Shown one piece after another: positions 42,113 to 53,282 of a stretch of DNA of 64,000 bases (positions are counted from its first letter, which is position 1; the number at the start of each line of letters is the position of its first letter). Made by a program: the position numbers and the translations under genes. Under the pieces are notes generated by a model. That model saw nothing but the letters and a program-made list of their open reading frames with translations, was not told where the DNA came from and did not search any database. The DNA comes from Anthonomus grandis grandis (lineage: Eukaryota > Arthropoda > Insecta > Coleoptera > Curculionidae), in the NCBI RefSeq assembly GCF_022605725.1, contig NC_065547.1:11883167-11947166 (forward strand), read 5' to 3'.

Positions 42113-43189
42113 ATGGTTAATTCTCGTCCATTGGAGGAAAAAGTAGAAGCAATTTTTATTTATGGAGCAACGCGTAATTTTCATGAGACTGAAAGGGTTT
42201 TCAACGAACGTTTTCCTGATCGTCCTATTTGCCGTAAATATTTAAGGGAACTTGTAAATAAAAATTTACAACTACTGGTACTGTCCAGGATAAAAAACGC
42301 TCAGGCCATATGTCTATTTCAGAAGAAAAGCAAGTTCAAATAATTGGCGAAATAATAGAAAATCCCCAACATTCTACTCCAACTGTTGCTGATATCTGTG
42401 AAGTTTCAACTTCGACGGCATGGAGTTTTAAAAAAAAATAAGTTTCACCCATACAAGATCCAAATGGTCCATCAACTGACTGAAGATGATCCTGACCAAA
42501 GAAGAGTGCAATTCTGTGAAATTATGGCAGAGAGAGTAGAAAGGCAACCTACGTACGTGCGCAACATTTGTTTTAGCGACGAATGTACTTTTTTTTTAAA
42601 TGGTAATGTCCACAGACAAAATTGTCGATATTGGAGTGATACCAATCCACACATTTTTCGTGAAACCCGATCTCAGTATCCGCAAAAAATCAATGTATGG
42701 GAAGGAATATTAGGGAATCATATCGTAGGGCCGCTGTTTTTAGAAGAAAATTTAACAGGTGAATTGTACTTAAATATGCTGGAAAATGCTATCGATCCTC
42801 TCATAACAGAAATTGTTGAGGCTAATGTACATGAATTTGACATGGAAATTACATTTCAACAAGATGGTGCTCCTCCGCATTTTGCCAGGAATGTGAGAAG
42901 TTATTTAAATGATAATTATTTTGGTCGTTGGATAGGTCGTCGGGGTCCTATTGAATGGCCAGCTCGGTCACCAGATTTAACGGCGCTAGACTTTTTTTTG
43001 TGGGGATACCTAAAGCAAAAGGTATACGAAACAGAACCTGCCTTAATTGTTGAGCTACGACAAAGAATCACTAACATTTGTCAAAATATTGAGGCAGATG
43101 TATTTGAAAATGTTCGACGTGAATTTTCAGATAGGTTATTTATGTGTCAAGACGTACAAGGAAATAATTTCCAGCATCTTTTAAATTAA
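42113..43189 (+). pseudogene. DD41D mariner transposase B
   Basis: ATG at 42113 (MVNSRPLEEKVEAIFIYGAT, the first HTH). Frameshifts near 42280 and 42430 precede the main frame (42386-43189). This reads KFHPYKIQMVHQL, NICFSDECTFFLNGNVHRQN (first Asp), FQQDGAPPHF (second Asp), and 41 residues later LTALDFFLWGYLKQKVY (third Asp). It ends FQHLLN. Only the N-terminal DNA-binding part is broken; the whole catalytic core is one open frame. Length after correction is about 355 residues, normal for the family. Confidence 0.87.
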
Positions 43190-43304
43190 ATATTGTTTTT
43201 CTTTTGATAAATTGTTTATTTGCTAATTATAAATTAGTATTTCATTGTATTCTATTAAAAACGTTAATAAAATCGCAACAGTGTATTTTTTTGGCTGTTA
43301 CTTT

Positions 43305-43542
43305 TAGACAGGTCATTGAGACCTTTAAAATGAGGTACCACACGACCCCCCTTTCTATTATTCTATTACTTTCTATTATTAAAATTTTTTCTCAAGATGT
43401 CGCCCAGCCGCCATCTTGGAATTTACAACTACCTACTTTACAGTGAAAAATAGTATCTATAGACCAATTTACTTATGCCAAGTTTCAAAAATTTTTTTTG
43501 ACCCGTTCAAAAAATAAATGGGTGGGACTTCAAAGAAAAGTA

Positions 43543-43545
<3 letters not shown>
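43305..43545 (-). repeat. Right outer TIR of mariner B
   Basis: Inverted partner of 41256-41500, ending CTTCAAAGAAAAGTACTG before TA. Confidence 0.88.

Positions 43546-43583
<38 letters not shown>
43546..43583. repeat. (TA)n microsatellite at the mariner B target
   Basis: Nineteen or so TA units directly at the right border. In the piggyBac frame they read as alternating Ile-Tyr. The TA target probably expanded after insertion. Confidence 0.9.
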
Positions 43584-43586
<3 letters not shown>

Positions 43587-43855
43587 TGTTTGGGAATCGG
43601 CCAAGATCTGCACTTTTAGCCCGTATTTTGCAGGCTTATTAGGTATGTACATTCTAAATGCACATCTTCCCCGGAATGGAACCAGCATTTCATCTATAGT
43701 TACGTGAGGTCCTGGAATATAGTTCTGCTGAAAGTTTTTCACAAAAGCTTCAAAAAGATCAGATATTGCAGCTAGCTTATTAGTTTTTACTCTCTCGGAC
43801 CTTGTAAGATGATTGTCAAACCTTAAACAACTTATTTCATTTTATGATTCCAACT

Positions 43856-44345
43856 TTTTTATTTTAATAAAAAACGAATTTAAAGAAATTAGTTAGTCTA
43901 ATTTTTCCCTATTAATAGATTATTTTACTACTGATACGCTTGGACTATTACAATTTTTTTGAGGATTATTGAAGTTAGATTCATAAACATTAATAAGTTT
44001 TTAATAGCACAAAGTAATCAAAGTATATCTAGATTATAAGATTATAGTCTGATGATATGAATAAAGACTTAATTCCGTTGCATTAATGATTTTTTTTCTG
44101 AAAATTTTAGCACATCTGTACTATTAACAAAAACGCAGTCTAAGTGTTCTTCTTATAATATCCGAGTATCTAACTTTTTTAATGTTTTTTTAATGCGATT
44201 TTTTTAGTATAGGAATATCTTGACTCAATTTCAAATATAGTTCACCTGTAAAGGTTCAATTATTGAAACGTAAATTCATAGTTAATTCATATATTCATAT
44301 TCATATATTCATATATATATATATATATGAATTATATATATATAT
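43856..44345. repeat. AT-rich interval with palindromic dispersed repeat and (AT)n run
   Basis: No gene. Around 44030-44058 is ATTATAAGATTATAGTCTGAT, with inverted halves around a short centre; relatives are at 40175 and 55411. A related phrase (CGCTTGGACTATT) is at 43937. 44280-44345 is a mix of ATTCAT and AT repeats that replaces the outer left end of mariner C. Confidence 0.5.
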
Positions 44346-46473
44346 CTCGAAACGGGTTAGGTTTTTATAAAATTGCTAGGACACGTCGATTTTATTATCG
44401 AGGAAGAACAATTTTTATGCAGAAATCACTTCGCCTCTTTCAACCCCCTACCCCCCAGAACCTCCCTCTCAAAATTCTTAAATGGCAATAGGGGTTGAGT
44501 GATACCTCATTTGAAAGAACTTTTTATTCTCTACATTTTGGCACCTTATTTTTTAAATTTGAGTGCTGCGTTGCCAAGTTAGGGTTATTTAAACATTGTT
44601 AAATTACTTATTATTAAACATTATTCCTGTAAGTGTTTTAATTACGTTAAAGCTATGATTTGCATTGAAACATGTTATTTAGGTTAATATTATTTTTACT
44701 AAACATTTGCATAGCCGTTACAATTATGGTCTTTACAAAAGCACGCCTAAAATTTATTTTATTAACACATCTACGTTAAGAGGTGTTCAAAGTGTTCTCC
44801 ATTGTTCTCCAAACAAAAATAAAGTCTATTCTCAAATTCTTTCCGAATATTCTGAAATACCTCTTCTGGAATAGCCCTACTTGCCTCTGTAATTCTTCTT
44901 TTTAAATCGTCTATATCATCAGGCTGAGTTTTGTAAACAACCGATTTTATGTGCCCCCATAAAAAAAATCTAACAGCGTTAAGTCTGGTGACCTAGCAGG
45001 CCATTCTATCGGTCCCCTTCTACCAATCCATTGGTTAGGGAGTCTGTTATTCAACCACTCTCGCACTGGCCAAAAATAATGCGGCGTAGCTCCATCTTGC
45101 TGAGAGTGTAGTTCGTTTTCTTGCAAAATGTTACCAACTTGATTTTCTAGTTCAGTTGTTATCAAAGGATCAATTACATCTTCTTGTAGGTGTAAGTAGA
45201 GCTCTCCAGTTAAGTTTTGTTCAATAAACAACGGTCCTATAACAGCATTTCCAAGAATACCGGCCCAAACATTAATTTTTTGTGGCCGCTGTGTAGCACC
45301 CTCTCTGAAAATGTGGGGATTGTCCTCACTCTAGTATCGACAATTCTGTCTATTGACATGGCCGTTTAGGAAAAAGGTACATTCATCACTGAAGCAAATG
45401 TTGCTTACCACAATTGCACGAGTGTTTATTAAGTTGGACATAATTTCGCAAAACTCTATTCTCCTATCAAAATCGTCCTCATGAAGTTCCTGTAAAATTT
45501 GCATCTTGTACGGATGATATTTATGTAACTGTAATGCTCGTCGTACAGTTTCATGTGACATTCCAGTTAGACGTGCTACTGTACGGAGAGAATTAGTGGT
45601 TTCTGCAACGAATATTCCCAAAATCTCTATTTGAGCATCTTCGTTTAAAACAGGCCGACTTGCCCTTTTTTTGTTTCCAACTGAACCCGTTTCATTAAAT
45701 TTAGCTACTACGTCCAAAATGTATCTGTGACTTACATTACAATTAGGATTTCTATTATTAAAAACTTCTGCCGTTCTTCTTGCGCATCTTCCTCGCTCGC
45801 TATAAATAAAAATCATTTCAATTCTTTGCCTAAGCGTGTATACCATAGTAACTAACAATAACACACAAATTATCGAAATAAATTTTAACTGATTTAAATA
45901 CCTAGTGACATTGACTGGTAGGAAAGTTCACTAAATACTATTTTAAATTTCGGATCATATCATCGAACTGTATTGAGACGAATTCCATTGCAAACCAAAA
46001 TAAACAAAAAAGAAAAAAAATTAAATGTTTATCTTTCATGACCAAAAGAATTTGTCGAATTGATAAACACTTTCAGTGAGAAATGCACCGGTTCGCTTTA
46101 TGGTCAAACACGTTCCAATAGAAATCATAGCTTCAACGTATTTAAAACACTTACAGGAATAATGTTTAATAATAAGTAATTTAACAATGTTTAAATAACC
46201 CTAACTTGGCAACGCAGCACTCAAATTTAAAAAATAAGGTGCCAAAATGTAGAGAATAAAAAGTTCTTTCAAATGAGGTATCACTCAACCCCTATTGCCA
46301 TTTAAGATTTTTGAGAGAGAGGTTCTGGGGGGTAGGGGGTTGAAAGAGGCGAAGTGATTTCTGCATAAAAATTGTTCCCCCTCGATAATAAAATCGACGT
46401 GTCCTAGCGATTTTATAAAAACCTAACCCGTTTCGAGATAATAGGGGTGGGAAGTTTTCAAATTGACACCCTG
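44346..46473 (-). mobile_element. DD41D mariner-like transposon C with ~310-bp TIRs
   Basis: Inverted repeats (44346-44640 with 46150-46440) read TCTCGAAACGGGTTAGG, GGACACGTCGATTTTATTAT, CCCCCTACCCCCCAGAACC and TTGGCAACGCAGCACTC. The right end extends to CAGGGTGTCAATTT (reverse strand) ending at 46473, followed by TA. On the left the outer 45 or so bases are lost in an AT run. The minus-strand transposase is at 44771-45846. A Tc1 element sits within a few bases of the right end. Confidence 0.88.
44771..45846 (-). pseudogene. DD41D mariner transposase C
   Basis: ATG at 45846 (MVYTLRQRIEMIFIYSERG, first HTH). Then VARLTGMSHETVRRAL (second HTH), KYHPYKMQIL, NICFSDECTFFLNGHVNRQN (first Asp), a TAG where Trp is expected after NCRY (45331), LHSQQDGATPHYF (second Asp) and 41 residues later LTLLDFF (third Asp). 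A one-base frameshift near 44960 precedes the C-terminal WGHIKSVVYKT region, which ends EHLLT at 44771. So there are one stop and one frameshift in an otherwise full-length gene of about 358 residues. Confidence 0.87.
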
Positions 46474-46479
46474 TATATA

Positions 46480-46505
46480 TAGTATCGGACAAAATTAGAG
46501 AGACT
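46480..46505 (+). repeat. Tc1 left outer IR/DR site
   Basis: TAGTATCGGACAAAATTAG then AGAGACT, paired with 47998-48023 (reverse). The inner direct copy is at about 46664-46684. Confidence 0.9.
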
Positions 46506-46759
46506 TCTCTATTTGCCAACTCCAATTTTTTGTACTTGAAATAATATTAATATTTGTTAAGCAGTGTATACCGGAGTTGACAAGAATTCTATTATCAACA
46601 ATTCATTTTTGTAGCTCATGTTTACATTTATTTAAAGAATGTTTTTAACATTGATAAAAAATTACTGCGACAGAATTAAAGAGACTCATTTTGTATTTAG
46701 TTTCGCTGAAGTCGCGATTAGTTTAATTTCTGTTTATTAGTTTGAGAATATCATTAGAA

Positions 46760-47773
46760 ATGCCTCGTGGTAAACATTATTCCATAGACCTAAAAGAAAA
46801 AATTATAGAAGCCTATAACTCAGGTCGCTCACAAAAATTAATAAGAGAGCAATTCAACGTCAGTAAACAAATGGTTTCCAGAACAATAAAAAATTATCAG
46901 CTCCGTGGAAGAGTGACAAACCTTAAAAGAGGTGGCCGCAAGAGAAAAACCTCAGTACTGCTGGACAGGAGAATTAAACGACTAAGTCAGAATAATCCGC
47001 GTCTATCTTCAACACAGATTTTGGCTGAATTGGAGGCGCCTGGGGTTTCATCCAGGACTGTGCAGCGGTGATTAGTGGAGGCGGGGCTTCCTGGAAGGAG
47101 ACCAGCAAAAAAACCCCATCTATCAAAAAAAAATGTAGCTGCTAGAATGTTATTTGCAACACGTCACCGTTACTGGACAGCTAAGGACTGGAATAAGGTT
47201 TTGTTTAGTGACGAGTCTAAATATAATATTTTTGGAAGTGATGGAGCGCAGTTCGTACATCGCCCAGCAAACAGAAGGCTTGATCCAAAATATGTTTCTG
47301 GTACTGTGAAGCACGGAGGTGGCAATTTAATGGTTTGGGGTTGTTTTTCGGGTTATGGAATGGGTCCTATCCACAAAATTGAGGGCACTATGGATAGATT
47401 TATGTATCGGACTATACTGAAAGATGTAATGTTGCCTTACGCCGAATGGGAAATGCCGCTAAGATTCACGTTCCAACACGATAACGACCCCAAACATACG
47501 GCCAAACTTGTGAAGGAATGGTTTTTGGCTAACAAAATTCAAGTTTTAAAATGGCCACCGCAATCGCCGGACTTAAACCCAATTGAAAATCTTTGGGAGA
47601 TTATAGAGAAAAAGATTCGCACTAAAAACATCGGGAATCGTGCTCAATTATTTGAAGAAATCGAGAATGCCTGGAAATCAATGGATCCGGCTGTAATTTC
47701 GAATCTCATTGAATCGATGCCGAATAGATGTGAAAAAGTTATCCAGAATAAAGGGTACTGGACAAAGTATTAG
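46760..47773 (+). pseudogene. Tc1 transposase with a single TGA stop
   Basis: ATG at 46760 (MPRGKHYSIDLKEKIIEAYN, paired-like HTH), then SKQMVSRTIKNY, the GGRKRK hinge, and SRTVQR followed by TGA (47072) where Tc1 proteins have Arg. The frame continues as LVEAGLPGRRPAKKPHLS, VLFSDESKYNIFG (first Asp), GGGNLMVWGCFSG (Gly-rich box), FQHDNDPKHTAK (second Asp) and, 34 residues later, SPDLNPIENLWE (Glu). Length is 337 codons plus the stop, normal for the family. A CGA-to-TGA transition would explain the only defect. Confidence 0.92.
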
Positions 47774-47997
47774 GTTAGTTCCTCTAGTATAGGGTACAAA
47801 TGTACTTTAAGGATAAGTCTCTCTAATTTTGTCGCACAGAATTTTTTGCATTTTTTTATTTTTCCTAATAAATCTTGAGAATGTTTTTTTTTTAATTTAT
47901 TTTAGTGCCTTTTTAAACTACTTCAAAACATAACATCCTTCAGCACAAAAAGAGGAATTAAATCATTTTTATCTTACATAAAAGACGTAAGTAGTCG

Positions 47998-48023
47998 AGT
48001 CTCTCTAATTTTGTCCGATACTG
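47998..48023 (-). repeat. Tc1 right outer IR/DR site
   Basis: Mirror of 46480-46505. The inner copy is at about 47814-47838. Confidence 0.9.
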
Positions 48024-48289
48024 TATATATACACATAAATAGTAGTCCAAACGTCGAGGTTCAATTATTGAATTTATTGAAAAAACTTATTTTTAACACG
48101 CTTTTATTAATTCGGGTTGAGTTGGGTTGGGTTGAATTGGCATGTATGTAACGGAATATTTGAGCTTAATTTTCACTGGTTTCTAAAAGTCTGATCAACT
48201 TGAAACTTTGCACACATATCAAGGATCGATGACAATGCAATAACAGATTTCCAATATCCTTATTAGGATTACCAGGATTCAATCAATCA

Positions 48290-51200
48290 ATCAAATATGC
48301 TTTATTGTCAAAAAATTTAAAAAAATTTGTAGACAGAACAAAGAGCAAAAAACATAAATATAGAAACCAAAATACAAGTACTAAATAAATATATACAAAA
48401 CTGGGTATAAAGACATAAATGTACCTGGTCAAATTTCTTATACTAAATGTAAAAAGTAAGAAAATAGAAAAGTAAATAAAAATAGTAACAAGAGAGTAAA
48501 ATAAAAAAAGTAAAAAAAAGTAACAAAAACAGTCAAAAACATTAATATAATGTTTAAAAGGTCATAAAAAAATTTATAGAAATTTTGCAATATAAAATAT
48601 TGCTATTCTACATCGTAAAAAATTTAATAATTAGCCAGTGCGTGCATGATACTCAAAAAAAAATCATCTACTGGATATAAAGCTCTCTCCAGTAAAAATG
48701 ATTTCAAAGCATTGCGAAAAGATGTCAATGATTTAATTTCCAAAGGCAGATAATTGTGCATTTTTTTAGCTCCGTAAAGAATAGAGCTGTTTATTAATTC
48801 TGACCTTGGAATTGGCACATACAGATCATGCTCTGCGTTTCGAAGTGGATAATTGCGAGATGGTCTATTAGAAATTTCTGATATATGTTTGCGAAACAAG
48901 CAAACAGATTCAAGAATAAATAAAGATGGAAGAGTTAATATTTTAAATCTTTTAAACATTTCTTGGCAGTGAGCTCGACTATCAAGTCCTAGTAAATAGC
49001 GAACCGCTCTCTTTTGTAGTTTAAAAATCCGCTCAAACTTAGTCACACAGCATGTGCCCCAGAATGGAAGGGCGTAACGAAGATGGGACTCAAAAAGGGC
49101 TTAATACACTGTTCTTGATGACGAAAGATTTAATTCCCTGGAAACTGATATGGCAAAACAAGCTTAACTTAATTTTTTAAATAAAACATGGATATGTAAT
49201 TTCACTACAAAGAGCTGTCAACAGTAAGTCCCAAAAATTTCACAGATTCAACAACGTCCAAGCTGGTGTTGCTAAGAACAAAGGGTTGGGTAGTACCTTT
49301 ATAAGATAAGACTTTAGTTTTTGAGATGTTTAAGCAGAGAAGATTCGAATCGCACCACGATTTAATGTTGATAAGGTCTTTAGCAATAGTTGCATGAAGT
49401 GCCGCACCATCCGGATTGCTCCATGTAAAGCTAGTATCATGGGCAAAGAGACAGATTTTGCCGTTAATTTTAAGATGGACCATATCATTAATAAACAGCA
49501 GAAACAGAATTGGGCCCAGAACTGAACCTTGAGGTACATTCTATTGGTCTGCTAGAAGATATGGTCAATGTCATATGAACCTTTACAAGCTGACTTCTGT
49601 AGCTAAGATAGGACTTAAACCATTCGAGAGGCGTTCCTCTAAACCCATAGTGCTGTAATTTGTTGATCAAGATAGTATGGTTTACACAATCAAATGCCTT
49701 AGAGATATCACAGAAAATAGTTGCTGTTGAATGATGATTGTTTGTACCGGAGTAAACACTGTTAAAAAGGAAGAACATGCATCATTAGTGCATTTATTAC
49801 TCAAGAAGCCAAATTGATGGGGAGTTAGTATTTTATGTTTAAAACAGGAATTATAATAGCCTTTTTTTAACCAATCTTTCTATAATCTTCGATAATGTTG
49901 GAAGGAGAGCGATTGGACGATAATTTGAAGTTTGCTCTTTATTTCCTCCTTTATGCAAGGGAATAATTATTGCAGTCTTAAGGCAGTTAGGAAAGACCCC
50001 ATTTTGAAATGATTTGTTAATTAGGTTTCTCAGATGGTTTAGGGTGTTATCAGGCAGATTTGAGAACATTTTTAGAGTAAGACCATCTGTACCAGATGAT
50101 AATTTGTTTCTTATTTCATGTATTATTCTTTGAAGCTCTGTTATTAGTACAGGGGTAAAAAAGAAACTATGTAAGTTTTCATTAGAGAGATAAGTGGATT
50201 ATGAGAAGATATTATAGTAGTCATTAGGTTTTTAACCACGTTTACAAAGTAATCGTTAAGATTCTCAGGTGGAGAGGGGATAGCGCTAGTCGAAGAAAGC
50301 TTATTTCTTAATTCGTTAACAATATACCATGTTTCTTTAGCAACGTTACCAGAATTAGCCAGCCTGTTATTATAATAAATATCTTTTGCGGCTTTTATTG
50401 CTTTTCGATACAATTTCCTGTATAGCCTTACATAATTATGAAAAAATATGCTGTCCAAAAATTTTTTTAGGTATGACAAAGAGCGCATGTTCCTTGCCGA
50501 CACACGTAAGCCTTTAGTGGACCAGGGTTTATGATGCTTAATTTTGATGGGTCTACCGGGAAAGACTTAGTCGCAATACTTGACAAGGTCTTTACAAAAA
50601 TAATCAGAGATAAGACCACAGTCAGCTGTTTGGCATAGATTCTTGAACTTCAAAAAATTATTTCTAATTTACGAAAATTATTTTTGCTTAAACTGTCAAT
50701 AGTAAATCTGGCCAATACAGCTTCATGGTCAGAAAAACCTGAATTGAGAACAGTACAATCAACGAAGTTCAGAGTAAAAGATGACACGATATAGTCAATG
50801 GTGCTGGAACTATTTTTAGTTATTCTGGTTGGTGAACTTACATGCATTAAAAAACCCATTGAATCAAAAATAGACTGCAGAGATTCTTGAGCAACACACA
50901 CACTGGAGTAGTCAAAATTATGGTCGCCACACAAAATTAATTTACTTTTTAGAGGCATGGATTCTAGCAAGCTTAGAAGTTTTAGAGAGAAAGTCTGTAC
51001 ATCAGCGTCAGGTGTTCTATAAACACAAACAATATAGAGGTCATATAACTTATGGTGAACGATGAAAAATTCAAAAACTTTTTCAGATAATAAGTTATCA
51101 AACATAGTTACTGGTGAAAAATCGGTGATTGTAGACATTATCATAGTACCTCCATGGGATAAATTACTTATGTTAAATCTTGCTATTGTAGTGTAATTTT

Positions 51201-51415
51201 TAATAAAGACAGGTTTATCTATGTTTAACCAATGTTCAGTTATAGCAACAATTTCTGGAAAATTTAGCTCTTCCAATAAAAGAAATAGATCATTAGTTTT
51301 GTGTCTTAAGGACTGAATATTAAGTAAAAATACACTAAGCTTGCTATTGTCCGATTTATCAGAGGGTGCTTGATCCTCTTTTCGCGTCACTTTATCTAAA
51401 ATTTTTTATTTCTAG
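48290..51415 (-). mobile_element. CR1/Jockey-type LINE, same family as at 1-1355 and 57995-59633
   Basis: Minus-strand element with a decayed ORF2 (51390-48624) and a 3' UTR ending TTTTTTGACAATAAAGCATA then GATT repeats (about 48310-48290). The 3' end is nearly the same as that of the 58-kb copy (TTTTTTGACAATAAAGCGATT). The 5' end stops at about 51415 in TTTTTTATC(T)AGA repeats, so ORF1 is missing. Confidence 0.87.
48624..51390 (-). pseudogene. LINE ORF2 (endonuclease and RT), many frame breaks
   Basis: Endonuclease (51390-50650): LSVFLLNIQSLRHKTNDLF, AITEHWLN, HGGTMIMS, YIVCVYRTP, LILCGDHNFDYS (the usual GDFN reads GDHN), SPTRITKNSSSTIDYIV and GFSDHEAVLARF. Pre-RT (50503-50144). RT: CLKTAIIIPLHKGGNKEQTS then NYRPIALLPTLSKIIERLV (50069-49851), IFCDISKAFDCVNHTIL (49778 onward), the QG block near 49530, KICLFAHDTSFTWS where FADD reads FAHD, and ISKTKVLSYKG. 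C-terminal part (49046-48624): ERIFKLQKRAVRYLLGLDSR. Catalytic residues have changed as well as the frame. Confidence 0.87.
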
Positions 51416-52560
51416 ATAAAAATTTTTTATCCAGAACTTTTTATCTAGGGGGGAACCGCTAGAAAAATAAATAGGATGACTTTCCCTAACTTTTTAAAGC
51501 CGTAAAAGTCTTTCAGATGAAAAAAAAAAAGGATCTAAAAGCAGAGAGGTCTTCTTCAATTTCATCCGAGCCATTACCATAGACGTCGTGGAAGCGGTTA
51601 TAAAGACCTCGCAGGGAATCCAAGTCAGTAGGTAGTCCCTGAGATGCCAGCATTAATTAGACACTAGTGTTGGTGTGCCCTTCAAAACATACAATCGAGG
51701 GTTAGTCATGGATGTATGCCAGATAGAGCCTCAGGATTTTTAGGAGAGATGGGTCTCTCAGTCTAGCCAGCAAGTAACGTCCATTATCAGCATCCGAACT
51801 TTGGGACAGCCGCACTATTGGTGGAATCTGTCTAGATTTGTAAAATGTTAGGGATTTCATTTATTTTATTTTTTCGCCAACGCGCCAACAACGATTCAAG
51901 ATTTCCTGGAACCGCAAAATCGCGCCATCGCATCGGGACCGTCTCCGTCGTTCGTTTGTGCGGTGCCGCCACTCGACTTTAGCCTTTCCATCTAATCGCA
52001 GGAAGAGGTTTTCTTTTTGTTCGCGTCATTTACGCACGCGACTTACTTTTGTATTTTTTAATTACGCCACCACCTTGGCATTTTTACTTTATTTTAATAT
52101 ACATATTTTATACAGTCCACTGAAATAATAATCTTTGATTTAATAATTACACGCGACCTGTAGGTCCAATTACATACAGAATCATCGAGTCCATTTGTAA
52201 CCCATCATCGTCCTTGGCCTTCTCCACAAACTTGATGGTGACATGTTCCCGTCCTAGTGACTTGCTTGCAGCTATCGCCTCTTTATCGGAGCCAATTGGC
52301 CGAACAACCAACGGCGACAATAGACTCACTTCAAGACCATCAATTACAGTACCAGCTGGCCAAGTATTTGGCTTTTTCAGCTGGATAAAAAGATCCTCAT
52401 TTTGAACACTAATTTCAAATGTGGAGTCTGAATTGTTCTTATTCTTTGACAATGGAAAACATCGGATAAAGTCAGCAGTTCCAAGTTTTTCTTTGATGGA
52501 GTGAGCAATTCCTTTTTTTAGATCCTTTATAAGAGAGTAAGAGAGATAGAGCTAGCGCGC
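51416..52560 (-). pseudogene. Unassigned coding remnant in two blocks
   Basis: Block 1 (about 52550-52147, minus): an open frame reads DLKKGIAHSIKEKL, ADFIRCFPLSKNKNN, LKKPNTWPAGTVIDGLEVSL, VVRPIGSDKEAI and ILYVIGPTGRV, then stop. Block 2 (about 51860-51500, minus): from an ATG it reads MKSLTFYKSRQIPPIVRLSQ, DNGRYLLARLRDPSLLKILR, a TAA, then LASQGLPTDLDSLRGLYNRF and EIEEDLSAFRSF. The composition is balanced and protein-like, unlike the flanks, but I recognise neither block. About 290 bases of GC-richer DNA lie between them. A retroelement gag-like gene or an old viral integration are possible; nothing in the motifs decides. Confidence 0.4.
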
Positions 52561-53280
52561 GATCTGCCCATGCCATGCCTGTACTCTCAGAGTTACTTTT
52601 ACTGATTTCTGGAGTCTACAACTTACTCTTTCGCACTTACTTAGGCACGCGTCTCTGCACAACGGAGACCAAAATGTCTTTAGGAAAGTTGCATTCTCAC
52701 CTTGTTTATTCCTTACAAATGCGTGGGTACTAATAAGTCTCATAAACGCAGGTTACTTTACTTAATATTTATATAAGAAGTAACTATGAAAAGTACAGCA
52801 CAATGTTAACATATGTATAAGCTTTAAATTTTTCTTAACTTTGTACCACCCAATACAATATAAGATGAGAAACGTGCCGAGGAATGAATGGCCGAGAGTG
52901 GCTAAAAATGTCTATCGCTAGTGTCAAACTCAGGGCACGGGGCTGACCGTAGCCGATCGAGAGTTCTAGCCGTGACACTGGTTTCGTGGCGTCAAAATTG
53001 AAGCCGAGATTTGGTGGCGGACGCCGTACAGTGGAACGACTAAGTGGAGATACCGCGGTACCTAATAATTTTTACATTTTACAAGATAATAAATTTTTTT
53101 ATTATCACGTATTTTTAGGTATACGATAAATGTTTTAAATATTTTTTATTATTTATTTTATGGGAAAAATATACATAAACGGTGTTTCAAATTCGTCTAC
53201 CCTCAAAATACGAAAATGGATAATTTACCCCAAAGTTGCACATTATTTACTTGTAAAAGAATATGCCATATAAAATAATA
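52561..53280. other. Interval with one arm of a dispersed inverted repeat
   Basis: 52939-52979 (GGGGCTGACCGTAGCCGATC, then GAGAGTTCTAGCC and GTGACACT) has a close reverse-complement copy at 55040-55078. No gene is recognised; the minus-strand frame at 52552-52743 has no known motif. Confidence 0.5.
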
Positions 53281-53282
53281 TA

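Larger units (their letters stand above)
41256..43545 (+). mobile_element. DD41D mariner-like transposon B, inserted in piggyBac
   Basis: 2,290 bp between TA dinucleotides. Both ends show CTTTTCTTTGAAG a few bases in, then an inverted repeat of about 240 bp at high identity (41256-41500 with 43305-43545: ATTTATTTTTTGAACGGGTC, CCAAGATGGCGGCTGGGCGA). The left arm continues to about 42070 with sequence that in the fold-back copy at 53.3-54.5 kb also has an inverted partner, so the ancestral TIR was about 800 bp and the right arm here has an internal deletion. It interrupts the piggyBac gene between THY and YNA. Confidence 0.88.
40220..43855 (-). pseudogene. piggyBac transposase, N-terminally truncated and split by a mariner
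   Basis: Upstream piece (43855-43584): LRFDNHLTRSERVKTNKLA, TIDEMLVPFRGRCAFRMYIP, KPAKYGLKVQILADSQTHY. Downstream piece (about 41255-40361): YNAKVYTGK, VVLRMIKPIEKSNRNFTRDN, SFVPKKGKSVVLISS, KAGVDALDEKC, RRTRRWPMAIFHCILNVSGV, and a C-terminal cysteine-rich domain (RCLICPGKKDRKTNTCCIVC then KLPICFQC). The four Asp positions of piggyBac (FDN, ADSQT, VDALD) are kept. The N-terminal roughly 250 residues are missing upstream of 43855, and a frameshift lies near 41040. A CCCC end at 40220 may be the 3' terminus. Confidence 0.85.
46480..48023 (+). mobile_element. Tc1 (DD34E) transposon with IR/DR ends
   Basis: 1,544 bp flanked by TA (46478-46479, 48024-48025). The outer inverted repeats start (C/T)AGTATCGGACAAAATTAG. 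A second, inner copy of the core motif lies about 180 bp inside each end (GCGACAGAATTAAAGAGACT near 46666; AGTCTCTCTAATTTTGTCGC near 47816). Outer plus inner repeats are the IR/DR arrangement known from Sleeping Beauty-type Tc1 elements. The transposase has only one stop. Confidence 0.93.

Noticed and set aside
52939..52979. Possible tRNA-derived SINE B box (AGTTCTAGCC)
   Set aside because: Match to the B-box consensus is poor, no A box at proper spacing and no tRNA fold.
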